The notes beneath the pieces are model-generated. The model had not been told where the DNA came from, did not search any database, and saw only the letters and a list, made by a program, of their open reading frames with translations. Below, piece by piece: positions 11,899-24,442 of a stretch of DNA of 64,000 nucleotides. The position numbers were made by a program, and so were the translations under genes. Positions within the stretch are counted from its first letter, which is position 1. Every line of letters starts with the position of its first letter. Where the stretch lies: positions 620,001-684,000 of the forward strand of contig JANFAH010000020.1 of assembly GCA_024663395.1 (NCBI GenBank), read 5' to 3'. Origin of the DNA: Pisolithus tinctorius (taxonomy: Eukaryota > Basidiomycota > Agaricomycetes > Boletales > Pisolithaceae).

Positions 11899-12172
11899 GG
11901 TTATGAGCCCTGCCAGCTAATAACTGACCTCATTGCCAAGCCATTAACATAGAGCCAAGAAGATCTACTTGCTTATCAGCCAGAAGGGGGAGAAGAGAGA
12001 TGTCACATCACCAGATTACACAACTTACAGAACCAGCTGTATGAAATGGGTGATGTCATGCCTGACCCCCAGTTCCAGGCCATGCTATTATCATCACTTC
12101 CCACTTTGTGGGATAGCTATGCCTCTGGCTTCCTCAGAGGGTCACACTCACAAACAATGAAGATGGGCTAGA
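11899..12172 (+). mobile_element. relic copia leader and gag fragment with internal deletion
   Basis: Directly after the LTR is the half-tRNA-Met-type primer site GGTTATGAGCCC (from 11899). Leader sequence follows (CATAGAGCCAAGAAGATC), then a jump: about 650 bp corresponding to 61450-62108 of the young copia are missing. A gag fragment follows (codons for QNQLYEMGDVMPDPQFQ, seen as AACCAGCTGTATGAAATGGG near 12022). Similarity stops near 12172. Non-functional. Confidence 0.8.
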
Positions 12173-12177
12173 TTTTT

Positions 12178-12470
12178 GCCATGACCTGAGGGTTATTCTC
12201 CCCTCCATTTGCAATGATACTGTTGACATACTCTTGACCAGCCTGTTGAGCCCATTGTAGCATGTCATCAGTGTCATATTCACTGACCCCATTAGCAACA
12301 AGATATGCTGCAATTGAGGCCCTATCAGCTGAGGTGGTGAACTCACTGTCCCAGGGATGTGATGTGCCTTTGACTGGGCTGACTTCTGCCCAGTTGAGGA
12401 GGGACCAATATCATCCCCTTACTGCAAGTAGGCAAGCCAACTCACACATTCAGACATTTTGAGCCCTATG
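12178..12470 (-). pseudogene. coding remnant of unknown element protein
   Basis: Read on the minus strand, about 60 codons stay open with protein-like composition (core VSEYDTDDMLQWAQQ, then EYVNSIIANGG). The style resembles gag-like ORFs of basidiomycete retroelements, but I do not recognise the family. It lies downstream, in the same sense, of the ORF at 12824-14089 and may be its detached end. Confidence 0.3.
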
Positions 12471-12823
12471 GCTCTGGGGAACTGGTGCTGAAGGATTTTT
12501 ATTTTGTTGGTGATTGGGGAGGACTGTAGATTCTGAGGGGATGAGTTAGACCAGAGGGACTCCTATAGCCTGACTGAAGAGTGAAGGTGATGTCTGGAGA
12601 CTTCTAAGGCAGTCTTAAGCTCAACTTGAGCTCTCTTCTTGTCTTGGGGTGACTCATCTATTGTTATTAAAAAAAAAAACTAAGTACAGCAGGTACTAGG
12701 TAGGGCTGACTAAGCAGCCCAAAAAGCGAAATCCTAAGTACCACTAACAGAAAAACACCTAGAATGAAAACTAAATAAAATGAACAAAATAAAACAATTG
12801 CTCTAGTAGGGAAATTACATTCC

Positions 12824-14089
12824 CTACAGTGCCAGGTGCTCATAGAGGAGGAACCCTTGGACATTGCACAGAGATGGAGGATTGGCCTCTGCATTGGAGT
12901 CATCTGGCCTGCTAGATGTCCCCAATACCCCTGGGAGCATGGCCACAAGTGTGGACTCACCATCTTTGCCCCAGTGAGGGTGCCTCTGTTCTTTGTTGAT
13001 GAACTCCCTCCAAGCTTTGATGGAGCTGTCAAGGGGAGGGGCATTCAATGGTAGCTCAGGGATACCCCTAGACTTCCCACCAGAGGGCTTGGCCCCTTTT
13101 GCCTTGTGAGGAGGTTGTGTCCTCATGGAGGACTGAGCTTGGGAGCTTGGCCTGGGCCTTTGTTCAGAGACCTGTTGAGTCTCATGTGGTTGGACTGTTA
13201 CATGGTTGATGAGAGTGGGGGTAGGAGTTGAACCTACATTGGGCGCTGGAGTCAAGCCCAAAGGGGCATCTGATATCTGCTCTTGCAGTGCTGGAATACC
13301 TCCAGAGGGGTCAGACATAGGTGGAGGTATCTCCACAGTGGATGCTTGTTCCTCCTCCACTTGGGGTTGGGCTGCCTTCCCCTTTTCTTTGAGAGCCTCT
13401 CTCCTTTCATGAGATTTCTTGGAAGACCATGCAGGGGGCTTCCATTCACTCAGTGTGAGGTTGATGACCTCATTTGACCCCAACTTGCATCTTTTCCACA
13501 AGTTGAGGTAAGTTATACAGTCCTGCACCTTTCAGATGCAGGGAGCCATATATTCTGGTTCCTTTAATGCTCTCACATAGAGCTGGTGGATAGCATCTGC
13601 AGTGTTGAAGAGGGCAATGGGCCCCAGGATGCCTCCTTCAAATTGTATGGCCCAGCTGTATGGTCTCTTACCCACTGGGACCAGTGGGACAATGCACAAC
13701 CTGAGGTTGCATTTCATGCTGTCAATCTTTTTGCCCTCATAGGCATAGAGATTGTTGTTGATCCTCATGAAGAGGATTTTATTCTTACCATCTGAGCCTT
13801 CACCAAGACTAAGCACATGATGGGGCCATTCCATCCCATTGAACTCAGGGAGCATTGTTCCCTGTGTGGGAACAGAGGGTGCACCCTCATCTAGAGTCAT
13901 TTGGACATCACTAGGGACATCTGGGAAGCTGACAGCATGGTCAATCATCATCACATCCTCTGTAGGAGGATGGTGAAGCCATCTGTGCTGCAATGAGCAT
14001 TGCTCCCTTGAGCTATGAGAACCAGCAGGCTTTGCCTGCACCCTCCCCCTGGAAACAAATGTCACAGCAGGGAGGGCAGTTTGAGACAT
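12824..14089 (-). pseudogene. unnamed element-associated ORF, one internal TGA
   Basis: One minus-strand frame of about 420 codons is open from 14089 to 12824 except for a single TGA at 13532-13534, where the reading suggests CGA (Arg). The N-terminal half has a compact region around KRPYSWAIQFEGGILGP. The middle is Pro/Ser/Gln-rich and low in complexity. The C-terminus ends YEHLAL. A coiled-coil-like stretch (YLEDDLNDHDDEIHHLQDK) in another frame at 14150-14290 probably belongs to the same protein after a frameshift. I cannot name the family. Its position downstream of a same-strand Ty3 pol suggests an accessory ORF or a neighbouring element. Confidence 0.45.
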
Positions 14090-14479
14090 TGAGGGACCAG
14101 CTCCAGGTGGGTCAAGGGTGTGGTGATCAGGGCCACCAAGGGATGCAAGTCATGCACCTCCTGCTCAACCAATGTGGGAGCTGGGCATGTGTGATGGAGT
14201 TCATTGATCTTGTCTTGTAAGTGATGAATCTCATCATCATGGTCATTGAGGTCATCCTCAAGGTACACAATGCAATGATTCATGTCATTGTATGGAGAAC
14301 AGTGGATGATGTGTGCAGCTTCATCTGCAAGGTTGAATATTGCAGGCATGAGGCCTGCTTCAGAGAGGGCCATGCCCTGGGAGACATGCAACACAGACAC
14401 ATTGCACATTGTGCAACCAGAGCCATGATGCCAGATAAATGGCAGCTGTGGGTGGCACACCCAGAAGGGCCCTCAAGGG

Positions 14480-15054
14480 CATTTGTCATGATGATCATTG
14501 CACTCTCGAGACAAGGTGCATGACAATGCGACAGATGGGGAGTGAGCACACTTCTGGCCACTGCTGACCATATGCATGCTGCACTGAGCAGCAGGGGATG
14601 GTGAGTGAGGAGCCTCACTATCAGGTCATGTGCCTTGACACACAGGAGCTCACCATGATTGCATGTGGCTGACTCCCTGTGAGAATGGTGTGGGGATGGC
14701 TGGGGGGAGTGCAAGCTCTGGGTGCTGTGATGGTTATTGCAGGAAGACATTCTTGGTGGTTTGGTGTGTTGGATGGAGGTGGTGCTACATGGTGGTAGTG
14801 GTATGAGTGAGGAAAAAGCAAGAGAAGAAGGAAGGCACAAGGTGTAATTAAAAAGTTAAGTAATATTCAACAGAAAAAACACATGAATTTGGAGTGATCA
14901 GTGGGTGGCTACATTATACTATCTACCTTTGACAGAATGTGGTATTCAGTTATTTTTAGGCTTTTTTGATCTTTATCGTTTTATTTTTTATTTGACTTTG
15001 TTTTTTCTCTGAGTCTGTTTGGTTCCATTAGTAGTACATGACTACTTGTAGCCA
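14480..15054. other. AT-rich gap between element ORFs
   Basis: No coding sequence supported. 14870-15020 is AT-rich with T-runs. It should contain the 3' end of the minus-strand Ty3 element whose pol ends at 15055, but no LTR boundary could be drawn. Confidence 0.35.
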
Positions 15055-17729
15055 CTAAGTGGCTACTACACATTTGCATGTATCTTGTGCCTTGTGAGGC
15101 AACTGGCATACATTCTGCACACCTTGAAGTTTGAGGTATCTGACCAGGGCCTCAAGCTTCTTGCAGTGGGATGTTGGTTCCCATGTGGAGTCACCCAGAT
15201 TCCACTTGACAAGGAACTCTACCTTGTTACCAGACCACCAGTGGGTGAGTACCTCATCCACTATCCATTCATTGTTGTTGGTTGTACTGATGTCATAGAA
15301 GGCATGTGCATCATGTCTTGGAAAGAGTAAGTCATTGTTTGGCTCATACTTGCACAGAAGCCCAACATGAAACATTGGGTGTATGCATTTTGCTTTTAGT
15401 TGCTTCAGTAGCTTGAGCATATATGTATCACTTGTGCTATCACAGCACAGAACTTTCATTGGCCCAATGAATCTTGGTATGAACCTATGAGCTAGTCCTT
15501 TGGGCATGGTCAGGTTCTTTGTGGAGAGATACACTGAATCTCCAATTTGAAGGTGAGTTCCTTCCATCCATTTCCTGTTGGCATGGTGTGTCTGTACCAC
15601 CCTACTCTCAAGTATGGCATCATGCACCATTTCTAGATTTTCTAGTGCTTGTCAGACAGATGTCCTTACCCCTGGGGATGACATTGTTGTCCCTTTCCCA
15701 ATGCGTTGCATCATTACAAGCATATGTCTGTAGTTCAGTTTGAATGGGGTGAATCCCATAGAGCTGTTGATGCTCAAGTTTATTGCAAACTCAACCATTG
15801 GCAGCTTCAACACACAGTCTCTACTGGTCCAGATGGACCATTGATCATAGCATCTGTGCTACATTGCATATGGCTCATTCAGATGCACTGTCTGTCTGTG
15901 GGTGGAATGCAGTTGACATTAGGAGCTTCACTCCTAGCATTCTATGTGCCTCATGCCAGAATGTCAATGTAAATTTGGCATCTCTGTCTGAGATGATTGT
16001 CTCTGCTAGCCTGTGCAAGTGGGCTACTTCTTTTATGAATATCCATGTGAGTTCCAAAGCTTGCACCATTGTCTTCAGTGGTATCAAGTGTATCATGGAT
16101 GTCAGATGGCATAGGACTACCCACAGGTAGTCATACCCTTCACTTGGTGGGAATGGTCCCATGAAGTCCATTGCTATTGACCCCCACAGTCATCTCAGCA
16201 CAGGTAGACTGTGCAGTAGTCCTGGAGGCCACTGATTATTGGCCTTCATTGTCTGACATATGGGGCAGGTTCTGCAGAACCTGTCCACTTCTTGACTGAG
16301 TTTTGGCCACCAGTACCACCTGCAGATGTAATCTACTGTTCTCTGGGATCTGAAATGTCCCAGCATCCTGTGTGCCTGGTCTACAACCCATGCAATTATG
16401 TCATCATTCTTGTACTTTGCATGTGGAAGGCACAGTACTTCCTCTCCACCATGATGTTTCATGTAAAGCAAACTGTCTCTCTCCTCAAATTGGGGGTGAT
16501 GTGACAGTTGTGCTAGTATCTTCACAAGCATAGGCTTGTTCTTGTATCCCTTATGGATGGTGTCCAGGAATTCTGGTGCATCTCCATAGGTTATTGGCAA
16601 GGTTCATGAGGCCTCAGCAGATTCAAATATCGATGGATCCTCCTCCACAATTGCAAGAGGGGTTTCCTCATCATTCCTTTCTGCAGCCAAGGCCATCTCC
16701 TGAGCCTCCAGGATGCAGTTTTCCTGTTTTTCCTTTAGCCAGTTGCTCTTACAAAGAGTTCCTCCCTGCTCTTCCATCACTGATAGTCTCAGCTCTTGCC
16801 ATCTGTCCTGAGGGAGGTCATCTCCCTCTGGGTCCAGGTGTATGTCAGCATTCATCCACTTGATGTTCTCATTGGAGATGTTGTCTCCTCCTTCTTCCTT
16901 GTAGTAATGGGATAGGCAATCTGCCACTCAGTTCTCAGAACCTTTGGTGTATACTATGTTTGCATCAAAGCACAACATATAATCTGTCCACCACACCTGT
17001 TGGCTCAACAGTTTTCATTGGGTCTTGAGGTATCCCAGGGCCTCATGGTCTGTCACTATCATGAACTTAAACCTGAGGAGTTTATCCTCCCATTTCAGTA
17101 AGGCTTCAATTATCATGAGGGTCTCTCACTCAAAGGTCCTATAGTTTTGTTGAGCATTGCTCTCCATTTGGGTCCTTGCCTGTACAGTGCACCTACTCCA
17201 TAGAGTGATGCATTGCAGATGAGCTATATTGGCTCTTCCCTCCTTGGGTCTATCAGTCACAGTACTGGGTACTTGCAAGCCAGGTCCTTAATGATCTGGA
17301 AGCATCAGTCATGGATTTCCCTCCACAGGAATGGATGTCCATTCCTTTGTATCCCAGTTAATGGCATCATGTATGCTGATATATCTGGCATAAATTGTGC
17401 CAGGTATTCTACAAGACCAATGAACTGCTGAACCTCATTGAGTGACTTAGGTACTCTCCAGTTTCTAATTCAAGACATCTTGTCTCTATCTGCATGCATT
17501 CCCTTGGCATCAATTATGTGCCCAAAGCAGTTGAGTTTCTTGGCATATAAGTCACACTTCTCCCTTTTGAGGAAGAAGTCAGCCGAACATAGTGTTTCAA
17601 ACACTATCTGGAGGTGCTGCTTGTGCTCCTCCAGTGTATTGCTGTAGATGAATATATCATCGAGATAGACATATACAAAACATCCTATGTGATCTCTAAA
17701 GATCACAGTCATAAGGCATTGAAATGTTG
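15055..17729 (-). pseudogene. pol: decayed Ty3 chromovirus pol (RT, RNase H, integrase, chromodomain)
   Basis: Minus-strand fragments in order: reverse transcriptase from TTFQCLM at 17729 through the catalytic YLDDIFIYS near 17650; a weak RNase H zone (17200-16930); integrase zinc-binding HRMLGHFRSQRT..CRTCPICQ (16430-16240); an integrase core with FMGPFPPSEGYDYL and IISDRDAKF (16170-15880); then the integrase C-terminus and a chromodomain (VEFLVKWNLGDSTWEP near 15200). Frames shift several times and stops interrupt the protein, so it is dead. The RT N-terminus, protease and gag are missing because another Ty3 LTR lies exactly at the PTTFQ motif (17730). Confidence 0.85.
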
Positions 17730-18464
17730 TGTCATGACCATGTGTTCATCCTGAGTCCTCACTTACTCCACACCCTTTTCCACTGGTAATTCACTCACTC
17801 TGCACCAACTCTGCCCCCCTTCTGTCATTTTCAAACCATCTCCACTCCAACTGCTGTCAGACTTGTACTGCCCTCCTACCAGACCATGCAGACCATTCTC
17901 TGAGGAGTCATGTGACTACCCTTCAGACTTCTCCCTGACAGCATGCAGTCAGGTACTCCACAGTGTGCACACTGCATGGTCCAGCACCTGGACTGTTCCC
18001 TTTTTGGGATGTTCTATGTTACCCATTCATATGTCCTCCATCTACCCTTCATTTGTCATCTAGGAAGTTTTACTTGAAATTTTATGAGTCTCCATATGTC
18101 AGTTCCAATTCTGATTACTGTACCTCTGTAGTAGTATAAAAGTATGTATTGTACTCTGCTGTTCTTCAGTATGAATATCAACTTAGTTCCTACTCCCTCT
18201 GTCTCCATCTCCTGTCTGTCAGAGTTACCTCTGACTATCCATCTGTCCTCTCCCTCTGAAATACGAGGGCTGAGATCATGCCAGGGGGTAGTGCACGAGC
18301 TAAACCTGACACCCTCACTCCACTCTGCCTTTACCTTGGTGGACTTCATTCCTGCCAACACTCTGCCAGTCAGAGTTCTGCTCTCTTGTGTCAGACTTGC
18401 TTCCAAACCTCTCCTCAGACCTTATCTAGTGGCAGAGTTGGTCAGAGTAGGCCCAGACTTGACA
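17730..18464 (+). repeat. 5' LTR of a second Ty3 element
   Basis: 735 bp, TGTCATGACC..CCCAGACTTGACA. It is the reverse complement in family terms of the solo LTR at 22162-22896, which has exactly the same length. It breaks the older pol reading frame at 17729. The following gag at 18526 fixes its orientation as plus. The five bases before it are TGTTG; the other end of the element is lost, so the duplication cannot be checked. Confidence 0.85.
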
Positions 18465-18525
18465 GTATATTTGTACTCACACTTGTATGATCTTGTTTTC
18501 TGTCCTCCAAAAAACTTACACCATT

Positions 18526-19784
18526 ATGAGAACTCAAGCTCAATCCCAAAGAGAGGTCACTGAGAACCTCACTGTAGTGCTAGCTAATCTGCATCAACTC
18601 CCTTCCATCATCAAACAGTTTCAATCCTTCTCTGCTCAACACTGCTCTCATGCTGAAGGCAAAAGTGCTTCACAAGCTGGTTGCTCTGACTTCCACCCAA
18701 CAACCTTCCATACTCTGTCTCCTCATAACCAAGATGATGGACCCAACCCTGACCCTGATGACCCTGATGGTGATCCTGATGGTGGGGGCAGCAGTGATGG
18801 GGATATCCCCAAAGACCTGGCTGAGCTGCCAGAGGATCCCCTTGTTGCTCTTGCTAGAGCTGTCCATGCACTTGTGCAGTCTAGTTCACACACTGGGGAC
18901 TCCACTCTGAAAACCAAAGTCCATGAGCCCAACACCTTCAACAGCTCTGACCCAAAGAAACTCCACAAGTTCCTCATGCAGTGTGAGTTGAACTTCCAAG
19001 ACTGCCCCTGCGCATTCTGCTCCAACAGAGCCAAGGTAACCTTTGCTCAGTCCTACTTGAAGGGTATGGCTCTGGCTTGTTTTGAGCTGGACCTACTAAA
19101 CCCTGAAAATTATGACCACCTGCTCTGGATGGATGACTATCACAAGTTCTTGCAAGAGCTCACAACTAATTTTGGTCCACATGATGCCATAGTGGATGCT
19201 GTCCAACAACTTGAGAACCTTACTATGAAGGATGGCTCTCAAATTACCAAGTACATTGTGGAGTTCAATTGCTGGGCTTCACAGGTCAAGGACTATGGTG
19301 TCAGTGCACTCCACCACTGCTTCTATAGCAGACTTCCAGACCACATAAAAGACAAGATCGCTCAAGTCAGAAAGCCTTCTACTCTGGCACAACTCTGCAA
19401 ACTTGCCCAAACTATCAATTCACACTACTGGGAACATAAAGCAGAAATTTCATGCACCACCAAGTCCACTGCCAACAAGTTGCAGTCTTCCAGCTCCAAC
19501 AACAAGTCTAAATCATCATCCTCTGCCTCTGCTCCAAAGTCTGATGCCAAGGGCAAGGGCAAACAGAAAGATCTGCCCAAGTCTGATATTGCCCATCTTC
19601 TGGGCAAGGATGGCAAACTCACCTCTGCTGAATGCCAGCACAGGATGAAGAACAACCTCTGCCTCTTCTGTGGTGAGGCTGGCCACTCTGCTAAGGACTG
19701 CCCTAAGTCTACCTCTTGCACAGCCAAAGCCCATGCAGCTATGGCTGGAACTCCACCTCCTCTACCCACAGAGCAGAAAACTAT
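18526..19784 (+). CDS. gag: Ty3 gag (capsid-nucleocapsid), pol lost
   Basis: The ATG at 18526 begins an open frame of about 415 codons of gag, and the frame happens to run on to 19884 into unrelated sequence. Order: an N-terminal helical leader, an acidic low-complexity Asp/Pro/Gly stretch (about residues 65-90), a capsid-like retrotransposon gag domain with the motifs PKKLHKFLMQCELNFQD and WMDDYHKFLQEL, a Ser/Lys-rich linker, then one CCHC knuckle CLFCGEAGHSAKDCP near 19665. The protein would assemble the cytoplasmic virus-like particle and bind element RNA. It is intact, which is striking beside its decayed neighbours, but the element stops near 19785 where KDZ sequence begins, so there is no pol. 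Confidence 0.85.
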
Positions 19785-19789
19785 ACACA

Positions 19790-21092
19790 TATACCCATGT
19801 TCTAAATACAATCCATTTGTTTACCTTGGAACATCAATTGGGCCTTTTTGGAAAAGTCAGTCCACAACACTATCTGCTTATTAGCATAAGCTTTTTTCCC
19901 TGGTTCCAACAATTGTAGAGCCCTTGTCTCCCATATGTCCTTCTGGAACTCAAACCATAAGATGGCCCAAACCATCTCATGCCTCACCAATGACAATTCT
20001 TCTTTCCATCTGTCCCTTCTTGCCCTTGCTTTGAGCCAATTGATCCTGTAAACTGCCCCACAATTTATTGGTGAGATATTTTTGAGTAGTATTAACACTT
20101 ACACTCCTCCATTAAATCCCCCTTCTCAGCATTCAGTTGACCCTGTTCACCATCCATCATCCAAAACCATGCCATTTTACTGGTTCCCTGCCCAAACCAG
20201 TTCTCCTCTGTCACATCCTTACTCACTGCCAGGTCCTGGGGTTGAATATCCTGATATTTTTGTCCAATCTCTTGATTAGGTTCCAACTGGAGAATGGCCT
20301 GCCTTGCCCTTTGATAACTGCTGACCTGCTTGTTTATCCAAGCCACCACTTTTTGGATGTCCTACTTGGTTCTTGTACCTTCCCTAGTTGATTGTGCACT
20401 GGAAGTTCTGTCTGTATAACATTGCCTCACGTCCAAGGTTGGTTTGGAGCCAGTCCAGACAATCATTAGCTTGCCCAATCCTGAGTTCCATTTCTTCTTT
20501 GAGGAGGTAATGAATGCCAAGCTCCATCAGTTTGGTTCCTCCAATGGATGAGGGCATCCATATACTCATGAGCTCAGCAGGTGGCTCCTCTCCTTCTTCT
20601 GTAGCCTCCCAATCCTCATCATCATCCAAGTACTCCCCATTGTCATCAATTTCTTCACCTTGCCCAAGGAATGCTGGATCATCCTGGGGTATAAAGACCT
20701 CATCCACCTCCAAACCTTTGAGAAATCCCTGGCTGGTGCCATGGAAGTTGTCAATCCTGGCAGAAAGTCTTTTTCTTTTCTCTGAGACTTTGAATTCTTG
20801 TCTGGTAGACATGTGGCTCTGTCTAAGCTCAGATCTTAGCTGGTCCCTGCAGGTCTGGTTAGCAACCTATTACTTCTGGAAACCACAGACCATACTGTGC
20901 ATCCACTATGCTAATTCCTTCCACAAGCCAAGCCACAGAACCATGGCTCCCTGGGGACACAGGTGGATTTTTCATGAGCTTTAACTGCACTTCACCCATG
21001 GTAGGGGCTACAGGCCATCAGACATGCCCAGGGTTTCTTAAGAACATACTGACCTTTGTCCCCTTTCAACAAATAAATGTCTAGGGAATCAC
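19790..21092 (-). pseudogene. KDZ transposase, C-terminal part
   Basis: Minus-strand exons carry the C-terminal region of Kyakuja-Dileera-Zisupton transposases. Motifs are the acidic linker EEIDDNGEYLDDDEDWE, then MPSSIGGTKLMELGI, LRIGQANDCLDWLQ (20520-20420) and INWLKARARRDRW with VRHEMVWAILWFE (20040-19950). These are the characteristic 'RxGQANDxL' and 'ARxxRWxEE' signatures of the family as I know it. The part upstream of 21092 is separated from the rest of the gene (28894-31211) by LINE-1. Coding resumes across the insertion with a one-base frame difference. Confidence 0.85.
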
Positions 21093-22161
21093 CTTTTTTT
21101 TTTTGATTCTGAATTAAAGTGCATGAGGGTGGTTTACCCTATGTTGCACTATTCTACTGTAGTTTATCTGCTAGCAATAGGCCCCCTGTGGCCTACCAGC
21201 CCCTGCAGGTGAATGAATGCCCTGATGGCAGGGCCTCTTGGTCCCCCATCAGTCTGCCATTCCTGCTGGCTGTTTTAGATGTTCTGCTTTAGAGCAGGGG
21301 TGGTTTTGTACTTCAGCTAGTCATTAATCTCTATCTACACTGTCCTGGCAGCTGTGAGGCCAGCTGGTATGGAGGGGAATGAGGTTTTCTATGTCTGGGT
21401 TGGTGTGTCTGTCATGAGGTTTGGTCTGCACATGGTGGTGGAATGTGTTCAGGGGACATAGAGCCCTGTTTGTCGCTTATAGCCAGGGTATGTGGTTTGG
21501 ATTCTAGTTATGGTTTTTCTACTTTGTGTGAGAGTCAGGCGAATGGGGGGGTATGGGATGTGGGTGTCAGTCTGGGTTTGTGGTGGTGATGTGTGTTTTG
21601 AGTCACTAGGGGTTCATGAGGTACATGTGTGTGGGGATTGTCTTGAGTTTTTTGTTATGTTAGTGGCCATGCCTGTGTGTTGTGTTATCCTACATTGTGT
21701 TACATTTGTGAACCTCACCAAATGTGCTTTGTAGATGTCTAGTGGCTGCTATAAACTTGAGGAGGTGGTGTCCCTACCCAGTGCATTTTGCAGTATGTGT
21801 CTTTCCCTGTTGTATCTAGTACATTGGAATAGGTAGTGGTGCACATTCTCTGGATAGTTTCCTTTGCACTGTGTGCATGTGGGGAAGTCGCTTCGTTTGA
21901 AATGGTGAAGGTGGCTGTTTAATGGGATGTGTCCTGTGCATAGTTGGATGAGGAGACTTGTTTGCTTCTTGGGGAGGGACACAGTTAGCTTGACAAAGGA
22001 GTTGCCTGGTAGGAGTGGGTCTATTGATGCTAGTCTGCTGTATTGCAGTGACCTTTTCCAGGTTTTGTTCCATATGACTTTCAGTTTTGTGTTGTAGGCT
22101 TGTTTGAGGGCAGACATGCTGAGGGGGAGTTGTTCTCTGAACATCTGTGGTAGATTTTCTG

Positions 22162-22896
22162 TGTCAAGTCTGGGCCTACTCCGACCAACTCCAACACTAT
22201 ATAAGGTCTAGAGAGTGGTTCGGAAGCAAGTCCGACACAGGGAAGCAGAACTCTGACTAACAGAGTGTTGGCAGGAACGAAGTCCACCGAGACAAAGGCA
22301 GAGCAGAGTGAGGGCGTTGGGTTTAGCTCGTGTGCTACCCCCTTGCATGATCTCAGCCCTCGTATTTCAGAGGGAGAGTACAGACGGAATGTTGGAGGTA
22401 ACTCTGACAGGCAGAAGACAGAGACAGAGGGAGTAGGAACTAAGTTGATATTCATACTGAGGAATGGCGGAGTATGATACATGCTTTTATACTACTATGG
22501 AGGTACAGTAACCAGAATTGGAACTGACATACGGAGACTCAGAAATTTTCAAGTAAAAACTTCCTAGATGACGAATGAAGGGTAGACAGAGGACATACAA
22601 GTGGGTAACATAGAACATCCAGAAAAGGAAACAGTCCAGATGCTGGACCATGCAGTGCACGTGCTGCAGAGTACCTGACTGTGCGCTGTCAGGGAGAAGT
22701 CCGAAGACAGTCACATGACCCCTCAAAGAACAGTCCACTTGGTCTGGTAGGAGAGCAACACAAGTCCGACAGCAGTCAGAGTGGAGATGACTTGTAACCA
22801 ACAGTAGTTGGGTGGAGTTGGTGTGGCGTGAGCAAATGACCGGTGGAAGAGGGTGTGGAGTGAGTAAAGACCTAGAGTGAACGCACAGTTATGACA
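22162..22896 (-). repeat. solo LTR (735 bp) inside LINE-1, target duplication TTCTG
   Basis: It begins TGTCAAGTCTGG and ends GTTATGACA, with perfect TGTCA/TGACA ends. It is flanked by TTCTG at 22157-22161 and 22897-22901. LINE-1 sequence is contiguous on either side. Same family as 17730-18464 and 9477-10987, and retains more CpG than the latter. Confidence 0.9.
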
Positions 22897-24442
22897 TTCT
22901 GTTGGACTGTTAGAGTGTGTTCCTTTCACTGCTATTTTAGCCTCTCTGTATGCTAGTTCATTGCCTTCTATCTCCATGTGCCCTGTGATCCAGCGGATGG
23001 TGATGCTTCTTCTTGTCAGGTGTTCTTCGTTGAGGGCATTTTGTATCATCAACCTGGCATGCATCAGTAGATAATGGCCTGGTCTGGCTGATGGTCTCTC
23101 ACTCGATTTTATTACCACTTGGTTATCCGCTAGAATTGTTGCTGGGTAGGTAACTTTGTCTCTGGTGCTGAGGAGGTGTGCTGCTAGCAGTAGTGCCATT
23201 GCTTCAGCTTTGAATACCATGTGTTGCAATGCACTGCCTAGATGATAGTGTAGGGTCACAATGTGTTGGTAGTCCATGTATAGTATTGCTGCTGTGCCTA
23301 TGCCATCTTCCATGCAAGAGCTGTCTGTGAAGATCATCATGCACTCCTTGAGTTTTTCAAATTCCTTGATTGCATCTTTTTTGTTTTGGGCTATGGCAGT
23401 TGTGTGCGAGGGGATGGCATTAGGCAGAGTCGGGCATGGGTAGATAGTTTTGATATGCTCTGGGTAAACATTAAGGTCATGTAGGAGGTGATGGATTGAT
23501 GACCTGTGGTGTTTGGAATTGGTCTTTCCTATCCTCTTTACATGTGCATGGAGTGGGTGAGTGCTAGGTAGTGAGGAGAGGTGGAGGGTTGCTCTATAGA
23601 GTGTTTGTTGTATGAGCAGAGGTGCTGGCTGTATATTAGCATGCACTAACAGGGCATCAGTGGGGGTCATCCTCATAGTGCCTGTGGCTGCTATAGCTGC
23701 TGTTCTTTGGATTGTCAGTATGCATTTCACTATGCCTTTTGAGCCTCTGGTTCTGGCTGTGAGGTCTCCAGAGTAGGCTGGGTGGATCCAAACCGGTGCC
23801 ATGTACATTACCTTTGGGACTACTACTGCTTGGTAGAGTTGTTGCATGAGCTTCATGGGTATGCCCCATGATGTTGCTGATATTCTCCTTAGGAGGAGCA
23901 CTTGTTTTGTTCCTTTCACTATTGCTTGTGCTGCTTGTGTCTTCCATCTTAGTTCATGATCGAGGATGATGCCTAGGAATCTATGGGTGGTCACTGGGGT
24001 GGTTATGGCATTTCTTATCGTCATCATCAGTCTAGGTTTGTTCCTGTTGAGCATAAAATCCATCAGTGCAAATTTAGTTGTTTTGAAGCAGGAATTGTGC
24101 TGGTTGGACCAGTCATAACCTCTGTTTTCCCTTTCCATCATGTTCAGTAGCATGGAGTGGGTGTCTTCGAAAGTTTTGCCAATGGCTATAAGTGCTGTGT
24201 CGTCTATGAAAGCAAGTGTTAGTTCTTTGTTTCCCTTGGCTATGTCCGCTAGATCTGAGCTGTAGATGACATATAGTATCATTGATAGTGGGTCACCTTG
24301 TCCTATTCCATTCTTGATGTATACCCAGTTTGATATGTAGTCATTGAATCATAATCTGGTTTTCCTATTTGTTAGTAGACATTCGGTGAATTGTACTATT
24401 TCCCTTGGGAGTTGTCTTTTCCTCATGTTGTGTAGGAGCTGG

